From NCBI GenBank assembly GCA_003561215.1, contig PWXG01000009.1, positions 1 through 38,653 on the forward strand: a stretch of DNA of 38,653 bases. Reading direction: 5' to 3'. The first letter of the stretch is position 1, and the number at the start of each line of letters is the position of its first letter. Of the stretch, positions 7,377-15,257 are shown in pieces. Position numbers and translations under genes: made by a program. This DNA is from Thermotogales bacterium (lineage in GTDB: Bacteria > Thermotogota > Thermotogae > Petrotogales > Kosmotogaceae). Under the pieces are notes generated by a model. The model worked only from the letters and a program-made list of their open reading frames with translations, was not told where the DNA came from and searched no databases.

Positions 7377-8285
7377 CTAAAGAACTTCGTTATCTTCACC
7401 CCATATCGCAAGGGGAATTCCGTTCTTCTTCTTTGCGCTGTAGAGGGCCTTGTCCGCTCTCTCTATCAGTTCGAGCGGATGAGCTACATCAGAGCATTCG
7501 CACAAACCCACCGACACAGAAAGAGACCTCGTCTCGCCGAAGAGGTGACGCGCAACATTGTTGATGATCCTGTTCGATGCGATCTTCGCCTCTCCTTTTG
7601 TCGAACAGAGTAGAAGAGCAATGAACTCGTCCCCTCCGTATCTTCCAAGAAAGTCACCTCTTCGAATACTACCTTCCAGAACCCCAGCCAGTTCCGTGAG
7701 TATCTTGTCGCCTACAAGGTGACCTTCACTATCGTTTATCCTCTTGAAGCCATCGATATCGATCATGGCAACAAAAAAACCGTTAAGTGTTTCTCGCCTG
7801 GCATTTGCACTATACTTCACCAAAGCTTCCTGTATGGCCATCCTGTTCGGAAGCTCCGTGAGAGGGTCAACTCTGACCAGTCTCTCCAACTCGTAAGCGT
7901 GTTGTTTGTAGAGGTGTTCAATGTTTCTATCCTGAAACAGTTCAACCAGTCCTATCCTCTTCTCCTCGCTAAAAACAGTCTCAGCATAAACACGAACTGG
8001 TCTCAGGGTCATGTTCTTCGTACGAAGCCAGAGGTCGGAGACACCGAAGCCTGTGATCTTCCTGAGATCCTGATCATCAGGGTGAACGGAAAAAGCCTGG
8101 CGTCCATATTCATCTTCATGAATCAGCCCACATTCTTCGCAGGTCTTGCCAAGAACTTCAGATTCTCTGAAGCCTGTAATAATCTCTGCTCCTTCATTCC
8201 AGGCAGTGATTCTTCCCTTTGAGTCGACCACCATGATACCCATGGGAAGTCTCATTAAAGAAGAAAGAATGAGTTCTTCCTTCAT
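7377..8285 (-). CDS. PAS-GGDEF diguanylate cyclase
   Basis: 302 aa, no membrane segment seen, so probably cytoplasmic. A PAS sensor (about 5-120, with VVDSKGRITAWNEGAEIITG) is joined by a short helix to a GGDEF domain (about 137-300). The active-site GGDEF is at 217-221, and an RxxD inhibitory site (RRGD, 208-211) lies five residues before it, so product inhibition by c-di-GMP is expected. The PAS domain holds CEECGLIH (about 49-56), a cysteine-rich stretch that could sense redox or metal. I chose ATG 8285 because GGAGG lies 8 bases upstream; the longer frame overlaps acyP. Last gene of the 12561-7377 operon. Confidence 0.9.
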   Translation of the reverse strand: MKEELILSSLMRLPMGIMVVDSKGRITAWNEGAEIITGFRESEVLGKTCEECGLIHEDEYGRQAFSVHPDDQDLRKITGFGVSDLWLRTKNMTLRPVRVYAETVFSEEKRIGLVELFQDRNIEHLYKQHAYELERLVRVDPLTELPNRMAIQEALVKYSANARRETLNGFFVAMIDIDGFKRINDSEGHLVGDKILTELAGVLEGSIRRGDFLGRYGGDEFIALLLCSTKGEAKIASNRIINNVARHLFGETRSLSVSVGLCECSDVAHPLELIERADKALYSAKKKNGIPLAIWGEDNEVL

Positions 8286-8299
8286 CGCCACCTCCGCGT

Positions 8300-8569
8300 T
8301 CACTCTATAATAAATCCCTCAATTCCGGGATCGTTGGCCGGGTGGATTTCTGCGTTTTTGATCCTGGCCATCATGGGACCTCTTTTTACTTCTTCCAGGA
8401 AGCTGTTCAGCATGTCTCGATCACCTGATGCTACGATTTCCACCCGACCGTCACTGAGATTTTTCACGTATCCGCTTATTTCGTACTTCTTTGCCTTACG
8501 GTATACGTAGTACCTGAATCCTACGCCTTGAACCACGCCAGATAGAAGAACCTTGTAACTCTCCTTCAT
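8300..8569 (-). CDS. acyP: Acylphosphatase
   Basis: 89 aa, the usual small size. It hydrolyses acyl phosphates such as acetyl or carbamoyl phosphate in the cytoplasm. GVVQGVGFRYYV carries the catalytic Arg (residue 19), and GYVKNLSDGRVEI carries the catalytic Asn (residue 37). The ATG is 2 bases after the LUD gene stop, with GGGG 8 bases upstream. It stands alone here, not fused to HypF. Confidence 0.95.
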   Translation of the reverse strand: MKESYKVLLSGVVQGVGFRYYVYRKAKKYEISGYVKNLSDGRVEIVASGDRDMLNSFLEEVKRGPMMARIKNAEIHPANDPGIEGFIIE

Positions 8570-8571
8570 TG

Positions 8572-9213
8572 CTAGAGCCCCAGATCCTCCCCCACGAGGA
8601 TAATCGTGAACCTTTCCCTTCTTGCATTGGCGTCCCTTATTATTGCGTAGGATTCGCAGATTCGCTGTGTGCTATTACATTCCATGCAGATACCAGTGGT
8701 AACGCAAGGTGTGTGAAGCTTGAGACGTCTGGCATTCATGGGTGCAATGGTCTTGATTCTCTTGAAAGCGCTGTCAAGATCAGGAACAACTTTATTCATG
8801 CCCACTATCAATATGACCTTTTCAGGACCGAATATCATCGGGGCAACGCGTGTTCCGAGACCATCAAGCTGAACGATTTCTCCTTTGACGGTTAAAGCGT
8901 TTACGCTGCTCAGAAAGCAATCGGCGGAAAAAGTCGCCCGGAAAATGCTTTTCAGTTCTTCTGCGTCGGTGGTTGCATGTCGATCCAGGAAATCGCATTC
9001 ATACTTCCTGAGGAAATCAATGACTCCGGTCTGCTGGAGTGTGAGTGATCCTCCCACGGCGACCGTCGCGCCTTTAGGTATCAGTTTCTCAACCACCTCG
9101 ACAACTCTATCCGTGTCTTCCACAAATTCACCTGCGATACCCATTTGAGAAAGGTTTTCGAGCAGGACTCCCGAAAGCCTTTCATATTTCCATCTCCAGA
9201 GTTTTGATCTCAT
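8572..9213 (-). CDS. LUD-domain (DUF162) protein, LutC-like
   Basis: 213 aa. The LUD fold is seen in VAVGGSLTLQQTGVIDFLR and in SSVNALTVKGEIVQLDGLG plus VGMNKVV, all typical of the stand-alone LUD proteins related to LutC of the lactate-oxidation LutABC complex. LutA and LutB are not in the window, so a lactate role is not supported. A cysteine group near the C-terminus (170, 176, 179 and 186) is conserved in this subfamily and may bind a metal or cluster. The gene lies 6 bases after the DsrE-like gene and 2 bases before acyP, within the seven-gene operon. Confidence 0.85.
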   Translation of the reverse strand: MRSKLWRWKYERLSGVLLENLSQMGIAGEFVEDTDRVVEVVEKLIPKGATVAVGGSLTLQQTGVIDFLRKYECDFLDRHATTDAEELKSIFRATFSADCFLSSVNALTVKGEIVQLDGLGTRVAPMIFGPEKVILIVGMNKVVPDLDSAFKRIKTIAPMNARRLKLHTPCVTTGICMECNSTQRICESYAIIRDANARRERFTIILVGEDLGL

Positions 9214-9219
9214 AGAACT

Positions 9220-9564
9220 TCAGAATGTTATGAATTCGTACCCAGCTTCAAGATACTCGGAAAGCTGGACGTGTCCGTCTAGTGCCGACGAGATTGGCAG
9301 CTCTTCTTTTTTGGCAACATCAAGAGCACCCACCATCTTCGAGCAGGCAAGACATACTGCGATGATCCTGTCTCTGGCTTCCTGATAGAGCCGATGAAGC
9401 GGATCTTCCGGCTTTGTGATCTCCTTCAGGAGAGCAGGAGATTCTCCTTCGAGAATCATGATAACGTCTGTTCCCCTCTTCTTGAGATCTACAACATTCA
9501 GCAGTGCGTGCAAGAAACAAGAACGTTGTCCCCTAAAAGCCATTACTGCAAAGCGTTTTGCCAT
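9220..9564 (-). CDS. DsrE-like small cytoplasmic protein
   Basis: 114 aa, resembling the DsrE/DsrF-like fold: a first strand (RFAVMAFRG), then a helix, VIMILEGE and a cysteine-bearing loop (VCLACSK), ending with EAGYEFITF. DsrE-type proteins commonly move sulfur or bind small ligands through a cysteine; CxxC (about 88-91) could do so here. I chose the ATG at 9564 because GGGGTGG lies 5 bases ahead; a GTG three codons upstream overlaps that site. The substrate is unknown. Neighbours (SCP2, LUD, acylphosphatase) do not point to one clear pathway. Confidence 0.75.
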   Translation of the reverse strand: MAKRFAVMAFRGQRSCFLHALLNVVDLKKRGTDVIMILEGESPALLKEITKPEDPLHRLYQEARDRIIAVCLACSKMVGALDVAKKEELPISSALDGHVQLSEYLEAGYEFITF

Positions 9565-9577
9565 ATATTCCACCCCG

Positions 9578-9895
9578 TTATTCGAAGAGGATACTGTTCA
9601 TTCTTATTGCATAGTTCATATCTCCCTTAATCTTCAGCTTGCCCAGCATGAAAGCAGTTACCGCGCTCTTCCTTCCTTCCATTATTGCTTTGAAAGTGTC
9701 GAGATCCGTGATGATCTTGCAGTTCGCTTCTTGTGAGTCCTTCTCTTCGATCTCGAGATTGTCGTCCCTGACTTTAATGGTGAAGAACTCAGGATCGCCA
9801 TCCTTTACTTCAAATGAGAATGTGCCTTCAAATCCAGAGTGTTTCTCTGGATTGAATCTTTCCTTCATTTTCTTGAGTGCCTCTCTGATGGTCAT
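9578..9895 (-). CDS. SCP2 sterol-carrier-type lipid-binding domain protein
   Basis: 105 aa, the length of a single SCP2 domain. The pattern is typical: GTFSFEVKDGD, TIKVRDDNLEI, then DCK-like CKIITDLDTFKAIMEGR and AFMLGKLKIKGDM near the C-terminus. Such proteins have a hydrophobic tunnel for lipids or acyl-CoA; bacteria have no sterols, so the ligand is probably a fatty acyl species. AGGAGGTGAAGC precedes the ATG, which overlaps the upstream 60-aa gene by 4 bases (ATGA). Confidence 0.85.
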   Translation of the reverse strand: MTIREALKKMKERFNPEKHSGFEGTFSFEVKDGDPEFFTIKVRDDNLEIEEKDSQEANCKIITDLDTFKAIMEGRKSAVTAFMLGKLKIKGDMNYAIRMNSILFE

Positions 9896-10074
9896 GCTTC
9901 ACCTCCTGAAACCACTCTTATAACAAGTTTACCATTTGCGTTGACGTAAGCAAAAAACGATTCTGACATACGCTCTCCACACGAATCGATCTTGCTTCTG
10001 GAGCTATTCACGAGATAATCACGTTCTATCAAACGTTTGACAGTGAGCTCAATGTCTGAGAGAAGGAAATCCAA
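9892..10074 (-). CDS. Small hypothetical protein (60 aa)
   Basis: I do not recognise this protein. It starts at TTG 10074, 3 bases after the stop of the large secreted-protein gene, and ends with a 4-base ATGA overlap with the SCP2 gene. That packing is the main reason to call it real. It has an N-terminal amphipathic helix (SDIELTVKRLIERDYL), one cysteine and a C-terminal strand pair (SFFAYVNANGKLVIRVV). The ribosome-binding site is weak (GAGAG), so translation may depend on coupling to the upstream gene. Confidence 0.55.
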   Translation of the reverse strand: MDFLLSDIELTVKRLIERDYLVNSSRSKIDSCGERMSESFFAYVNANGKLVIRVVSGGEA

Positions 10075-10077
10075 CTC

Positions 10078-12561
10078 TCAGTCCGAGAACGGAAAGGAAA
10101 TCTCAAAATAGGGAAGTGCACCGTCGGAGCCAAGATTCACGCCCAGTTGAAAACGAAGTCTTGCCCTTGAGTAGAGATATATCGTCTCGTACTTATAGAC
10201 AAGGAGTCTCCACATAGCTGATTCCGCAAATAGAAGAGCCGCATCAATTCCGTAACCCTCTGCAGAGAAATGGATAATCTGACCATAGTTTATGTCACGT
10301 CTAGACAACGGGTATTCAAACCCAACCGAGAATCCTGCAAGTATGGAGGCTTCGGACTGAAATCCCTTAAACCTTATGGGTACGGAGGAAGGATCTCCAA
10401 CAGCAAAACGTGTTACACCCGCTGCGTTGAGAGTGATGTTATCATTTCTCCATAACGCTTTTAGCTCAAGCATTCCGTCAACAGTGTTTGCTGTGAGTGT
10501 TTGTGTATCCCTGAGGCTGACCGTAGCACTTGCCCTTGACAACCCTCCCAGAAGAAGAGCGGAGTCTGAAAGACTTCCAGAAAGAGACAGTGAAGCCTTG
10601 AAAGGATACTGAATTGTCGCTGCCCAACCGGCAGAGATCTTCCGTGTTATCCCATAGTCTCTTGCCAGGGTGAGCTCTGCAAACGAACCAGATTGTGCTG
10701 CAAAGAAGGAGACTTCCAGATCAACGATTGAAAGCCTTCTCGAAGATATTTCGAGTCCGAGAAAGGGTTTGCTCAGAGACCCGTCCACTCCGAAGGAAAG
10801 CATAGTCCTTGTAGTGCCAAGCAGATCTTCAAGCACAGTACCGACTCCGAGTCTTTCCGGAATTGTGTATACATTCTGCCAGTCCACGAAGAGCGAATAT
10901 GGACGCGCATCGTAGATGATTCTGTCATCAGAACGGATGCACTCAATCAGCTCTCCCTTGAGTTCCATCACAGACAATATTTCCAGTGCAGGTATAACTC
11001 TGAAACCACATAAGATCGAAACAGCATAGTATGTGTCATTCTGGAGTTTTGGCCACAAACACAGTCCCGGCAACGACGAAGACGCAACAATGCTGTCCTT
11101 AGATGGGTTGAACAAGCCCAGGTATGATTCGTTCCCCCCGACTACTGAGACTGCTAACTGTTCTCTTGACCAGCTTCCCAGATTCAAGTCGAAACCGAAA
11201 TCAAGCAACCTGGTCTGTTGAAGACTGGCATCATAAATGAGTAGAAGGCTTCTACTTTCAGTGAAGATCTTCGCGGCTACATACCTGCCTGATGGGGAAA
11301 CGCTCAATTGTCCCATCCATGAAAAGGGACAAACAGAATCATAAAGCCTTACCCTTCTTCCTGTTCTGAGCGAGTAGCTCTCGAGGTAGTATCTCCCGCT
11401 ATCGTTTACAAGCATTGCAAGACGGTCTTTGCCAAGGAATTGCGCAGAGACTACTCGTGACTGTATAAGGCTCAGATCCTGTCCGTCTTCCGTTGTGTAG
11501 AGCCTGCCCTGCAAGCACCCCTCGACTTCTTCAAGAAGAGTGATAGCTGTCGTTCCATCGACGAGAGAGAAATCAAGGATTTCTTCTTCCGTGGAGAAGA
11601 GAGTATTTCCTTCCGAAATTAGTCTTGTTACACCGGTCAGAGTATTAAGCACAGAATAGTGCGACTCGCCGTGGAAAACTTTTACGGCCTGCACCATATC
11701 CGCTTCGAAAAGCTCTCCGGCAATCGGCGAAGCAGCGCAGTGTTCTGCGGGCATCAGTGTTCGTTGATGCCTAACGAAAGCTTCCCTTAAAGTCTGATAA
11801 TCTCTTCCGAAGACTTCGAGGAAGGCCCTGTCTATACCTAGAAGCATGTTTAAGCCTGATCCCGAATAATGGATCAGTTCAAGAATCTTCTCTTCGCCAA
11901 AGCTACTGGCAAGGTAATCCATGAAGGTTATTGCGAATATCGTCCGGGGGAGTGTTCCGCCTGGTACGAATCCAGATATCAAGCTTTCGTTGGAGAAAGG
12001 ATCTGAAGAACGGAGATGGAATGCCAGCATAGATCGGGAGTTAATGTCATCTGGAACATCAATGACCCTTCTCAATCCCAGGTAGGAAAGCCCGTCCACA
12101 AACCATACAGGTAGGAATAGATTCAGTGCCGAGTATTCCTTGAGGCTGCGCACAACGCGATTGGTGTCACTGAGAATGAGGTCCAGCACAAACGTTCTGG
12201 CGACTTCAAAGGCGATTCTGCTTCTGATCCATGATCCAGAAAACCAGTTAGGATTGTGGTCCTGGGTCACACCTACGTAGATCTTGTATGGACTGAGCAT
12301 GCGGACGATCCCGACATCGTTGCAACCTGTCAGGACGAAAACCATCGCCTGCTTGAGTTTGGTCCTGTACTCCTCTGAGAAGATGTCGAGGACTCCTTCA
12401 ACGAATGAGACAATTTCGACAACCAGATCTTCTACGCCTTTCTGATAGACAAATACAGCCCTATCTGTCTCATGGACCACCCAGTCTGTGCTCCCCTGGC
12501 TTGCAAGACCTGACATGGCAAAAGAAACGATTAGCAGAAACAGAAGAAAGAGTCTCTTCAT
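10078..12561 (-). CDS. Secreted envelope protein: degenerate gluzincin-like region, propeller-like middle, possible beta-barrel C-terminus
   Basis: 827 aa. A signal peptide is clear (MKRLFLLFLLIVSFAMSGLA). Residues about 25-240 resemble the 'peptidase MA-like' gluzincins often joined to WD40-like propellers: the helix AFEVARTFV (117-125) lies where HExxH is expected and LPVWFVDGLSYL (151-162) matches the WFxEGxA segment. Both histidines are replaced (Phe118, Arg122), so catalysis is unlikely. Residues about 290-590 have repeated four-strand blocks suggestive of a TolB-like propeller, and about 600-827 alternate polar and hydrophobic strands as in an outer-membrane barrel. ATG 12561 is chosen for GAGGTG 6 bases upstream. 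It heads the operon that ends with the GGDEF gene. Domain assignments beyond the signal peptide are inference. Confidence 0.75.
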   Translation of the reverse strand: MKRLFLLFLLIVSFAMSGLASQGSTDWVVHETDRAVFVYQKGVEDLVVEIVSFVEGVLDIFSEEYRTKLKQAMVFVLTGCNDVGIVRMLSPYKIYVGVTQDHNPNWFSGSWIRSRIAFEVARTFVLDLILSDTNRVVRSLKEYSALNLFLPVWFVDGLSYLGLRRVIDVPDDINSRSMLAFHLRSSDPFSNESLISGFVPGGTLPRTIFAITFMDYLASSFGEEKILELIHYSGSGLNMLLGIDRAFLEVFGRDYQTLREAFVRHQRTLMPAEHCAASPIAGELFEADMVQAVKVFHGESHYSVLNTLTGVTRLISEGNTLFSTEEEILDFSLVDGTTAITLLEEVEGCLQGRLYTTEDGQDLSLIQSRVVSAQFLGKDRLAMLVNDSGRYYLESYSLRTGRRVRLYDSVCPFSWMGQLSVSPSGRYVAAKIFTESRSLLLIYDASLQQTRLLDFGFDLNLGSWSREQLAVSVVGGNESYLGLFNPSKDSIVASSSLPGLCLWPKLQNDTYYAVSILCGFRVIPALEILSVMELKGELIECIRSDDRIIYDARPYSLFVDWQNVYTIPERLGVGTVLEDLLGTTRTMLSFGVDGSLSKPFLGLEISSRRLSIVDLEVSFFAAQSGSFAELTLARDYGITRKISAGWAATIQYPFKASLSLSGSLSDSALLLGGLSRASATVSLRDTQTLTANTVDGMLELKALWRNDNITLNAAGVTRFAVGDPSSVPIRFKGFQSEASILAGFSVGFEYPLSRRDINYGQIIHFSAEGYGIDAALLFAESAMWRLLVYKYETIYLYSRARLRFQLGVNLGSDGALPYFEISFPFSD

Positions 12562-12578
12562 CTGCGACACCTCGCTCA

Positions 12579-12584
12579 ATTATA
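12579..12584 (-). promoter_or_regulatory. Candidate -10 element of the secreted-protein operon
   Basis: A perfect TATAAT reads on the minus strand 17 bases upstream of ATG 12561, in the 105-base gap between divergent genes. No recognisable -35 lies 16-18 bases upstream, so support is weak. If used, the leader would be about 11 nucleotides and still include GAGGTG. Confidence 0.35.
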
Positions 12585-12666
12585 CATGTTACTTCTGAAC
12601 GTTCGTCCTTCATAGCTTCTTGTGTTAGTCTAATTACATGTGAAGTGGTTCAGGAAGGGGAGCGAG

Positions 12667-13167
12667 ATGACGAAGAATCTTTCATATGCTGCTATATGGC
12701 TGGCAATAGGCTTTCTGACATCTCACCTGGTGCATATGTTCCCGATACTGGTGGGTCAGATCCTCCTTCCGCTTCATCTCGTAGTGCTTTTGGCAGGGCG
12801 ACTTTCAGGTCCTGTTGTGGGAGGAACAACCGGGATGATGCTTCCTTTGATGACTGCGGTAACGCTTGGACGTCCTCCAATTCAGCCCCCAGTAGCTTTG
12901 TTTATGTCTGCAGAACTCTTTTGCTATGGCCTTATCATGGGCCTGATGAAAAGGCAGAATGTCTACAAGGCACTCCTGCTATCCTGGATAACCGGCAGAG
13001 TAGTGTTTGCGCTCAGTCTCCTTGTCATTGCCCCGATGCTTGGTTTTAGAATGGAAACGTTCAGCTCTTTGATGCTTTCTTTCGCCATAGGCGTTCCGGG
13101 AGTCCTTGTGCAACTGCTACTCATCCCGGCGGTATCCGGGCGAGTGAGCCTTTCAGAAACGGTCTGA
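12667..13167 (+). CDS. ECF transporter S component-like membrane protein
   Basis: 166 aa with about five or six hydrophobic segments. The pattern HMFPILVGQILLPLHLVVLL, then GPVVGGTTGMMLPLMTAV and a PPxxP stretch, is typical of substrate-binding S components of energy-coupling-factor vitamin transporters. These sit in the cytoplasmic membrane and depend on shared EcfA/A'/T units, which are not in this window, as is usual for group II systems. The substrate cannot be told. ATG 12667 is chosen because GGAAGGGGAG immediately precedes it; the open frame extends nine codons further upstream. The GH13 gene follows after 46 bases on the same strand. Confidence 0.75.
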   Translation: MTKNLSYAAIWLAIGFLTSHLVHMFPILVGQILLPLHLVVLLAGRLSGPVVGGTTGMMLPLMTAVTLGRPPIQPPVALFMSAELFCYGLIMGLMKRQNVYKALLLSWITGRVVFALSLLVIAPMLGFRMETFSSLMLSFAIGVPGVLVQLLLIPAVSGRVSLSETV

Positions 13168-13213
13168 AGAGATGCATACATACCGTGAACCCTAATGGGA
13201 GTTGAGAGATGAT

Positions 13214-15214
13214 ATGAAACGCCTGCTTCTATTGCTTCCAGTGCTGACGATCGCGCTGACAGTGTTTTCCGTACCGATTATGATGAGTGCTGAGTCTTTG
13301 CCTCTTCTGGTAGCTTCTTTCACGGATTGGGAGCCTTTGGAGATGCAGAAAGCTAAGGGAAGCTGGTGGTACTCCGAGGGACCGGACGAACCCGGCGAGC
13401 ATCTGTTCTACTACCTTGTCGAGGAAGAACGTCTTATCGATCAGAACCATCACTTGGTCAGGAAAGGCGGTCAGGAGTATTCCTCTTTCTCGATCAGTGA
13501 GGGATACCCGGATGCTGTACACCATCCGTGGCGCAGAGACTATTTCAACCCGGTTAACCGCCATACGACATACTATTCTGTTTCAGTACCTGCCGGAACA
13601 GAGGCAATGATTTTTCTTGTTATTGGAAATGACAAAATCGAACTCGACTATTCGCGAGAATTCGGAGGGAGACATTTCTACAGGACCAGTTTAACGGGCT
13701 GCTCGGTTCGTGAGTATCATTTTGAGATTGTAGTCGATGCAGACAGCTATTACCTTGGTTCGAACGGCGTTGTCGCGGAAGATCCCGTTCCTTTCCTGTT
13801 CGAGGCCGAAGACCTGCCTGTCCTGGTATTCGACACACCTGAATGGTCAAAAGGGGCGGTAGTCTATCAGATCTTTCCAGAGCGATTTCACAATGGCAAC
13901 CCCTTGAATGATCCTCCAGGGACCCAGCCGTGGGATGCGGATCCCATGAAGGCGAATCTGGGAAACGATGGATTCTTCGGAGGCGATCTCGAGGGTGTTA
14001 TTGACAAGCTTGATTACCTGTACAATTTGGGCGTGGACGCGATCTATCTGAATCCGATATTTGAAAGCGTTTCTAGCCACAAGTACGACACCACTGATTA
14101 CATGAGAGTCGATCCACACGTCGGCGATGACATGGTGCTTCAGGATTTGATCTACTATGCCGAGCTTGATGATATTGGAATCATACTCGATGGTGTTTTC
14201 AATCATTCTGGTACTGAATTCTGGGCCTTTCAAGATGTGATCGCGAATGAGAAAGACTCGGAGTATGTTGACTGGTTCTTCATAAGGCGTTTTCCGATCA
14301 GATCTTTCCAGGGAATGGCACTCTCATACGATGGTTGGAGCGGATACGCTCACATGCCCAAACTGAACGTCCTCAATCCAGAGCTTCAGGATTACTTCGC
14401 AGGGGTAGTTGAGAAATATGGAAAAATGGGCATATCTGGCTGGCGACTAGATGTTGCGGGAGAGGTAAGACCGAGATTCTGGCAAGAGTTCTTCAGACCC
14501 TCAGTCAAGGAGATTAATCCTGAGGCGATACTCGTCGGAGAACTCTGGGGAGACTCCAGGGCCTACTTGAGGGAAGACATGTTTGACTCTGTGACGAATT
14601 ACCTTTTTAGAGATGCCCTTTTTCAGTACGTTTTGAGAGCGGGAAAGTCTGCGGAAAGATTTGTCAGCATGACGAATTACTACCTCAACAACTATCCGCC
14701 TCAGGTACTGCATTCTCTCTGGAATCTGCTTGGCTCACACGACACAGAAAGAGCCTTTACGGCAGCGCGCCATGACCTGGACCTGATGAAGATTATGGTC
14801 GGTATACAGATGACCTTTGTCGGAAGTCCCGTGATCTACTATGGTGACGAGATCGGGATGTCAGGAGGTAGTGATCCGGACTGCAGACGCCCGATGATCT
14901 GGGACGAAGCAGACTGGAACACAGAGCTATTCGAATACTACAACCTTTTGATAGATCTAAGGAGAGAACATGAAGCCCTGAGAACAGGCGACTATAGCGC
15001 TCTTCTTGCTGATGGACCGGTATTGATCTTCAGCAGGAGCAATGGGGATGACTGCGTAATTGTTGTCGTAAACCCTTCTGATGAAGAAATTGAAGTGCCG
15101 TTCCCGGTTACCGGAGAATACCGTGACTATCTTGACAGAACAAGACTAGACCTGTTTTCAGGAGAGAACTTTGTCGTGGAAGCAAGGTCGCTGAGGATTC
15201 TAGTGAGTCATTAG
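13214..15214 (+). CDS. Secreted GH13 alpha-glucan hydrolase (cyclomaltodextrinase/neopullulanase-like)
   Basis: 666 aa with signal peptide (MKRLLLLLPVLTIALTVFSV, likely cut after MSA). An N-terminal beta-sandwich-like region (about 30-205) precedes the catalytic barrel, which begins at WSKGAVVYQIFPERF. Catalytic regions are intact: DGVFNHSG (326-333), GWRLDVAGE with nucleophile Asp413 and Arg411, VGELW with acid/base Glu443, and GSHDTER with Asp510. A short beta C-terminal domain ends the protein. The layout resembles cyclomaltodextrinases and neopullulanases, which cut alpha-1,4-glucans to maltose or glucose. Most such enzymes are cytoplasmic, so export is notable. ATG 13214 is preferred over TTG 13202, which lies only one base from GGGAG. 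Confidence 0.92.
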   Translation: MKRLLLLLPVLTIALTVFSVPIMMSAESLPLLVASFTDWEPLEMQKAKGSWWYSEGPDEPGEHLFYYLVEEERLIDQNHHLVRKGGQEYSSFSISEGYPDAVHHPWRRDYFNPVNRHTTYYSVSVPAGTEAMIFLVIGNDKIELDYSREFGGRHFYRTSLTGCSVREYHFEIVVDADSYYLGSNGVVAEDPVPFLFEAEDLPVLVFDTPEWSKGAVVYQIFPERFHNGNPLNDPPGTQPWDADPMKANLGNDGFFGGDLEGVIDKLDYLYNLGVDAIYLNPIFESVSSHKYDTTDYMRVDPHVGDDMVLQDLIYYAELDDIGIILDGVFNHSGTEFWAFQDVIANEKDSEYVDWFFIRRFPIRSFQGMALSYDGWSGYAHMPKLNVLNPELQDYFAGVVEKYGKMGISGWRLDVAGEVRPRFWQEFFRPSVKEINPEAILVGELWGDSRAYLREDMFDSVTNYLFRDALFQYVLRAGKSAERFVSMTNYYLNNYPPQVLHSLWNLLGSHDTERAFTAARHDLDLMKIMVGIQMTFVGSPVIYYGDEIGMSGGSDPDCRRPMIWDEADWNTELFEYYNLLIDLRREHEALRTGDYSALLADGPVLIFSRSNGDDCVIVVVNPSDEEIEVPFPVTGEYRDYLDRTRLDLFSGENFVVEARSLRILVSH

Positions 15215-15257
15215 GGGAGTCATCACGTCCGCACTGAGAAAGGATCCGTAGCCAGAG

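Noticed and set aside
7269-7613. 114-aa plus-strand frame from ATG 7269
   Set aside because: Half lies antisense to the GGDEF domain, and it has no ribosome site or recognisable features.
12405-13049. 214-aa plus-strand frame across the divergent gap
   Set aside because: It overlaps two well-supported genes on both strands and has a composition typical of an off-frame translation.
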